A stretch of DNA of 64,000 nucleotides from Lutjanus erythropterus (Eukaryota; Chordata; Actinopteri; Lutjaniformes; Lutjanidae), in NCBI GenBank assembly GCA_020091685.1, contig CM034603.1, forward strand, positions 6,205,848 to 6,269,847. Reading direction: 5' to 3'. The position numbers and the translations under genes are program-made. Shown here in pieces: positions 59,494 through 64,000 of the stretch. Each line of letters opens with the position of its first letter. Position 1 is the stretch's first letter. Under the pieces are notes generated by a model. The model had not been told where the DNA came from. It saw nothing but the letters and a program-made list of their open reading frames with translations, and made no database searches.

Positions 59494-59946
59494 CTGTAAA
59501 TCTTGTATCTGGTAGAAAATCCCTGCTGGAACCTCTCTCTGAACTCTGTGTACTCAGGACATCTGTGGAAAGGTCCCTTCTCTGACAGCAGCCAGTCCAG
59601 CTGCCCGCCGCTCTGCCTCGTGCTGAAGCCCCACGGCGACGAGCCGGACGGGGACGAGGACGAGGAGGAGGACGATGATGACGAGGGGGATGACAGGGAA
59701 CCATGGAGCACCTTCCCGCCGTGTCCCCCACCGCCCACCTGCTCAGCTCGGGCAGGCCACGGCAGCCATAGCAACACCCACGGCAACCATAGGAACATCA
59801 AGGAGGACGCCGACCATCTAGCAAGGCAGGAGGAGCCATGGGAGCACCTCTGTCTTCTCATTGGCCAATGAGTCGCCATGGTCCCGGTGGTGATGTACTA
59901 GGGCACCTAGGACCGGCATTTCTTCTGACAGTCACCTCCCACCGGC
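59494..59946 (-). CDS. brinp3: First coding exon of a BRINP-family gene (BRINP3-like, partial)
   Basis: BRINPs are secreted or ER-resident neural glycoproteins with an N-terminal MACPF domain; they are induced in neurons and restrain cell proliferation (family knowledge). Coding sequence runs from ATG at 59879 to 59494: 128 codons plus two bases. Residues 1-21 are basic/polar, 22-45 are hydrophobic with a likely signal cleavage after PARA, 61-82 are Ser-rich with 11 consecutive Ser, and 93-129 carry the hallmark DWLLSEKGPFHR followed by QGFSTRYKIYR. From memory this 37-residue stretch matches human BRINP3 at about 27 positions and BRINP2 at about 24, so the paralogue call is tentative. The start is supported by ACC-ATG-G context and an in-frame TAG at 59898-59900. 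The exon opens after a pyrimidine/GT-rich TTGTTGTTCAG acceptor at about 59947 and ends at a GTAAG donor (59489-59493), splitting the final Arg codon after AG (phase 2). Later exons were not found in this window. Confidence 0.88.
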
Positions 59947-60442
59947 CTGAACAACAACACACAGAAACATTTGCCTTTAATTTCATGATGAAAGGTTGAA
60001 ACACATTTTTTAGTGTATAAAAAAATTCTGTTTAATCACAACATGTGGACAGAAATGTCCATCAATGACAGCAAAAATGAATAGAGTCCAAAATTATGAC
60101 GGCAGCATAATGGCCCCCAAAGTGGTATTTATCCATTTAGCATCAATCATAGCAGTGTGATTGTTTTCATGTCTGCTCTAAATGTGCATATGAATGGTAA
60201 TCTCCTCATGTCAGAAACACACATAATTATTGTTATTAGACCATGAACATTAATTAAATGCACATATCAGACGGGCATTGCCTTCAATCCTCCAAGGGAC
60301 TTTTGCTGCCATAGAAATTGCATTTTACTGAGGAGGGCACTGCTTCTTGTTCAAATGTAATATTAGGCTCCAGCTATGCCTGTCATTTCAAGTGTTTCAT
60401 GTGGATATCTTGGATTTCCTGCACTTTTATGCACATTTATCC
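59947..60442. other. Sequence upstream of the BRINP coding exon
   Basis: On the minus strand this leads into the splice acceptor at 59947, so it is probably the intron separating a 5' non-coding exon from the first coding exon. No branch point or upstream exon can be fixed. Confidence 0.45.
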
Positions 60443-60927
60443 CAGGGATCAGCAACCTGTGGCCCACATGATTATGTTGACTCACTCAGATTTTGTTGAC
60501 TTTGTTTTTTGTGCTTCTGCCATTGATAAGTAGGCCACATGGTTAAAATGTTTCATTTTTTTCTGTTTTCATGATCATATGTCTGCACATGGTTGTTTTA
60601 ATTTGAGAATTTCTGTGTCTGACTTCCTGCTTGCTCAATCTGTTCGATGCAGATTGACGCAGCATCCATTAAAAATGACTCGCTTCTGGGATGTGCTGTG
60701 GTGCTGGCGGACCACAGCGCAGCCATAATGCAACACTGCCACGCCTAGTGGAATCAAGCTGTTACGTTCTTTAGTTGTAAAAATGTTAACTCTATACGCC
60801 ACCTCAGTGCCTTTGACTTTAACTTTAGCTGGTGGCTGGTCTTGAATAATTGCAGCTCCAGGCAGATTTCTTCTTTTTTCTTTTGATCAAAAATGTTTCT
60901 TTTGATAATAAAGGTTGCAGACCCCTG
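60443..60927. mobile_element. hAT-type non-autonomous element with matching ends
   Basis: CAGGGATCAGCAACCT at the left pairs with CAGGGGTCTGCAACCT read inward from the right end (14 of 16 identical). The 485-bp body has no transposase frame. Flanking 8-mers ATTTATCC and ATTAAAAC are only partly alike, so the target duplication is decayed or misplaced. Confidence 0.75.
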
Positions 60928-60929
60928 AT

Positions 60930-61405
60930 TAAAACCGAGACCAAGTTATGACCAAGACCACAGCGTATCAAGACCGAGACAAGACCAAGACTTTGAGGGG
61001 TTTAAACCAAGTCAAGACCAAGACAAGAGCAGTATGAGTCCCACACTGCAACTGCACCGCTTATGATGAAATATGGAACATGCAAACCACATGTAATTCT
61101 CCAACTGATCACATCAAGACACTCTCAGAAAACTAGTTTGCTTATTTCTTATTTGGAAAATTTGCTTTGCAAGGTAGCAATATTATTAGCTGCATTTGAA
61201 GCAAGAATTTTGACATATAATCACAGTAATAATGTTAAAAATTAAATCAGACAACGCACAAGCAAGGTGCCTCCACAGTTGTGCTCTGGAATGGTTTTGA
61301 AATAAAATCATCTGAGTCCTCTGTCTGAGACAGAAACAAGACCAAGTAAAAATACTGAGACCTACACAGTGTTTTTGAGACCAGACTCAAGATCCAAAGG
61401 CCAAT
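60930..61405 (+). repeat. GAGACCAAGAC-type repeat, split
   Basis: Degenerate tandem GACCAAGAC/CGAGACAAGACC units at 60935-61030 resume at 61320-61395 (GAGACAGAAACAAGACCAAG) around a unique centre; a dispersed fish repeat of unknown class. Confidence 0.55.
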
Positions 61406-62591
61406 CTTCAGTGCTAACATTAACTAACACTAACACTTATGTGTCTCTGTTATCCAGATCACATAGCTGATTCATTAGTTTTTCTGAGATTTGTGCAAAT
61501 ACATCTAAAGCTGTTCAGCGACTACCAAAAACCCAGGAGGAAGACTAACTTGTGCACTTGACATTTAGTTTCAACAGTAACAGTTTAACTAGGTAGCTCG
61601 CTAATAAAGCATGCATATGTATCAACTATTACATACACATGAATAAAAGATTTATGAACTGTGAGTGACACAAAAGTTTTATCACCTTCACAGATTCTCA
61701 CTCATGTCACTCCTTCATCCATACAGATCATTCAATTGTTGCACTAATCAGAGATCAGATGAATGCTGAATAATTGATGTCGTAACACTCAGTGAATCTC
61801 ATGCATTTAATGTGTGACTCCAGAAGGAATACAGAATCAGGAAAGATTACTGGCTGGGAAAAGCAGGAAACTGCCTCAGGGGCCCCTGGCCCTCAGGGGG
61901 TACTTTTTCTTTTTTTTTTTTTTGATTTTGATTAACTACAAATGTGTTTAATAAAATGAACCACTAAAGCACAACTCAAAACCAAAGTAGCTGGTTCTGA
62001 GGGGTCTATATATTTATGATATCTATAAGATTTCTCTTGATATTATGCTGACATGCTGCATCTATATTCTGTTTGTGTTTCATTAAAACATACCAAACAT
62101 ATAGTTTAGCAAACTTGGGGCAACTGTATTGCCTTTAAGGCAAAATGTTGGATGGACTTTCATTTTGATATACTTTTATTTTCATAAGTGTCTGTCAGCT
62201 GAAGGTCATCAGCTGGGCACCACCAGTCACATCAGTTTCTTTATTTACTCAGGCTCAAGCATAGACAGGTGCGAGGACCCTATTGTTTTAGTAGGAATCC
62301 TTCTTCTTGTCTTTTTCTCCCAAATGAATTGCATTTTTGAGGGCCTAAAATGTGCATGACAGGACATGTCTCCTGAGGTAAAGCTTTGCTGACCTGTCAT
62401 TATCACATTTAACGGTGATTGGCACAGCTGTTTTGGAGCAATGAGGCCAGTCACGCGATTGGTGGACAGAGTATCACCACCCCCGCTGATCTGTATTCAC
62501 CTGCATCCAACCCTTTTGCATGTTGTGCTGTTGCACATACAAGAACCAAAAAAGAGGAGGTGCATGGATACAATCTGTGCACCCAATACTT
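61406..62591. other. No gene assigned
   Basis: Unique sequence; CAGGGGCCCCTGGCCCTCAG at about 61877 precedes a T run (61911-61923). Confidence 0.35.
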
Positions 62592-62742
62592 GGCACTTTC
62601 TGGCATCTCTCTGATGCTTGTCTATAGGTCCTGTTTCTGCATGTGTGTGTATTTCAGGCATCTGTAAGTATGCACAAAATTACAACAGAGTGAAGAATGT
62701 CATTTCCCCTCTGGGATTAATAAAGTATGCCTTCTTATTAAA
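62592..62742 (+). mobile_element. 5'-truncated tRNA-SINE
   Basis: GGCACTTTCTGGCATCTCTC, TATAGGTCCTGTTTCTGCAT and ACAACAGAGTGAAGAATGTC, then CCCCTCTGGGATTAATAAAG, match the 3' half of the same SINE family as 20976-21267. The tRNA-like head is absent. Confidence 0.75.
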
Positions 62743-64000
62743 TTTTCAACTGAGGGTGCAAAATATTTAACTAAGGGTGCAGTGCATGCTTTGGCACCCT
62801 ATAGAACCGGGCGTGGACACAGTAAACAGCAAGTAAAGCTTACATCAACTCAAGTCATCATTCTGCAGGAAAGAGTTTAGCCAGCTGGATTCCTGCAGCT
62901 CCTACACTGTCGTGAACACAACGCAGCTCCATAGAAGGTTAATCCTGGCCCGTCACCAAAACACAACACATTCAATGGATTTCTGTGTTGTTCTTTACCT
63001 TTATGCTGCACTCAGTGTCTTCCAAACTGCTTAATCTACTTCAGCTAGTGATCTACATTTCCCACAATGCCCTTACACAACCTCCAGACAATAAGCATGA
63101 AACTAAATCCATTTTAGCTGTGACTGGAGAACATCACAGGAGGTAACTTTGCGTTCAGTTTTTCACTTTCAAGAACACGTAAAGGAAAAGCACAGGAACG
63201 ATTGTTTCCTTGTCGCTACAGGCCACAGCTATCAGCTGTCTGTCAGTGTTAAACCGTGGTCAGTCACTCATTAATATCTGCCAGGTGGACTGTCAGTGGT
63301 TGTCCAAACGTGCGCTTGCATACGAATAAGTTTTCTCCTCAGTGTAACCGCTTGTTTTTATGCAAATGAAGGTCAAATGAAATTCAGCCAAGCTTGTGGT
63401 TTAGGAGTGGTTTGAGACGGCGTTCAGTCTTGATGACACAGAGTGAGTGAGCTGAATTTGATCATGATATCCTGCAAACTGTAGGTGTGAAATGGTTTCA
63501 TGCTTGTCGTTGTTACAGGACTGGGAAGGCTGGGTTTAAGATGCTGTTTTCTAATAGGAGAGAGAATGTTCTTAGATGTAAATTCCAGTTAAGTTACCAA
63601 ATTGTAATTTGTGGAATATAACACTACATTTTTTAGAGGAGTAGTGATTCATTTAGGAGAAGCAAAATAATCTAAAATCGCTGTGATGATTACAGCAGTT
63701 TTAGCTCTCAACTGGACCATCAGCTGTGCTGCAGGATGAAAAATAATTTTGTTACCTTTTCTACGAAAGTTTTTCTTGAATTCAGGATTCACTAACCAGG
63801 GCCCAAACACCCATGGCCACCCAAAATTCCATGTAGCTGGTGCGGCGCTGTGGTTGTGGCTAAGGGGCCTGGATCTGCCCATTTGTACAACTGAGCCATC
63901 CTCAATGAGTGAGAGAACATATATTCTTAACTTTAATTTTTAATTCAAATCAAATTCAAATAAACTATAAAACAATAAACTATAAAATCTGTAACTATAA
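62743..64000. other. No gene or recognisable element
   Basis: Unique sequence, short frames only. If the BRINP call is right, this is 5' intron or upstream DNA; no promoter or CpG-rich block is seen. Confidence 0.4.

Noticed and set aside
59503-59871. Plus-strand 122-codon acidic frame (GDEDEEEDDDDEGDD)
   Set aside because: It is the antisense of the BRINP coding exon; the acidic run is the complement of the Ser codons, and the minus strand has splice sites and family similarity.

Overview
The window looks like repeat-rich, AT-rich nuclear DNA of a ray-finned fish, probably a spiny-rayed teleost. The reasons are: a spliced, vertebrate-specific coding exon; many dinucleotide microsatellites; and interspersed repeats of kinds common in teleosts (tRNA-derived SINEs whose tail ends in TTAATAAAG, a decayed Tc1/mariner copy, hAT and piggyBac-type non-autonomous elements, a solo LTR, LINE fragments). 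There is no bacterial-style gene organisation, and no complete gene.

The one protein-coding feature I can defend is a single exon on the minus strand, 59494-59946. It carries the start codon, signal peptide and N-terminus of a BRINP-family protein (BMP/retinoic acid-inducible neural-specific protein), closest from memory to BRINP3 and next to BRINP2. It has a splice acceptor in the 5' UTR, an in-frame stop upstream of a strong-context ATG, and a clean GTAAG donor in phase 2. The remaining coding exons would lie at lower coordinates on the minus strand. I did not find them, so much or all of the 59 kb to the left may be the first coding intron. The 4 kb to the right may be 5' intron or upstream DNA.

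Layout. 0-7 kb: a fragment resembling an LTR, an AGAACCC-type array, a small hAT MITE and a 1.26 kb piggyBac-type element with perfect ends. 7-13 kb: a 38-bp perfect palindrome, an A+T-rich tract and LINE/hAT scraps. 13-16 kb: a Tc1/mariner relic interrupted by a SINE. 16-22.5 kb: a 41-bp minisatellite inside a dispersed element, further hAT elements and two copies of an unnamed ~0.6-0.9 kb repeat, one split by a SINE. 23-30 kb: a second LTR-like copy in inverted orientation, a ~20-bp minisatellite field and a complete solo LTR with a GAAAG target duplication and internal hairpin array. 30-45 kb: microsatellites, a second minisatellite-bearing element, a decayed LINE reverse transcriptase and a third copy of the unnamed repeat. 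45-59 kb: an hAT element, mixed repeats and several unique stretches that could be conserved non-coding DNA. 59-64 kb: the BRINP exon with a TG repeat just inside its intron, another hAT element, GACC-rich repeat and a SINE tail.

I found no new gene system. The best leads are the UG-repeat beside the BRINP 5' splice site, the hairpin-array solo LTR, the piggyBac-type element, the three-copy unnamed repeat and the paired minisatellite-bearing elements. Family assignments rest on recall of consensus sequences, without database searches.
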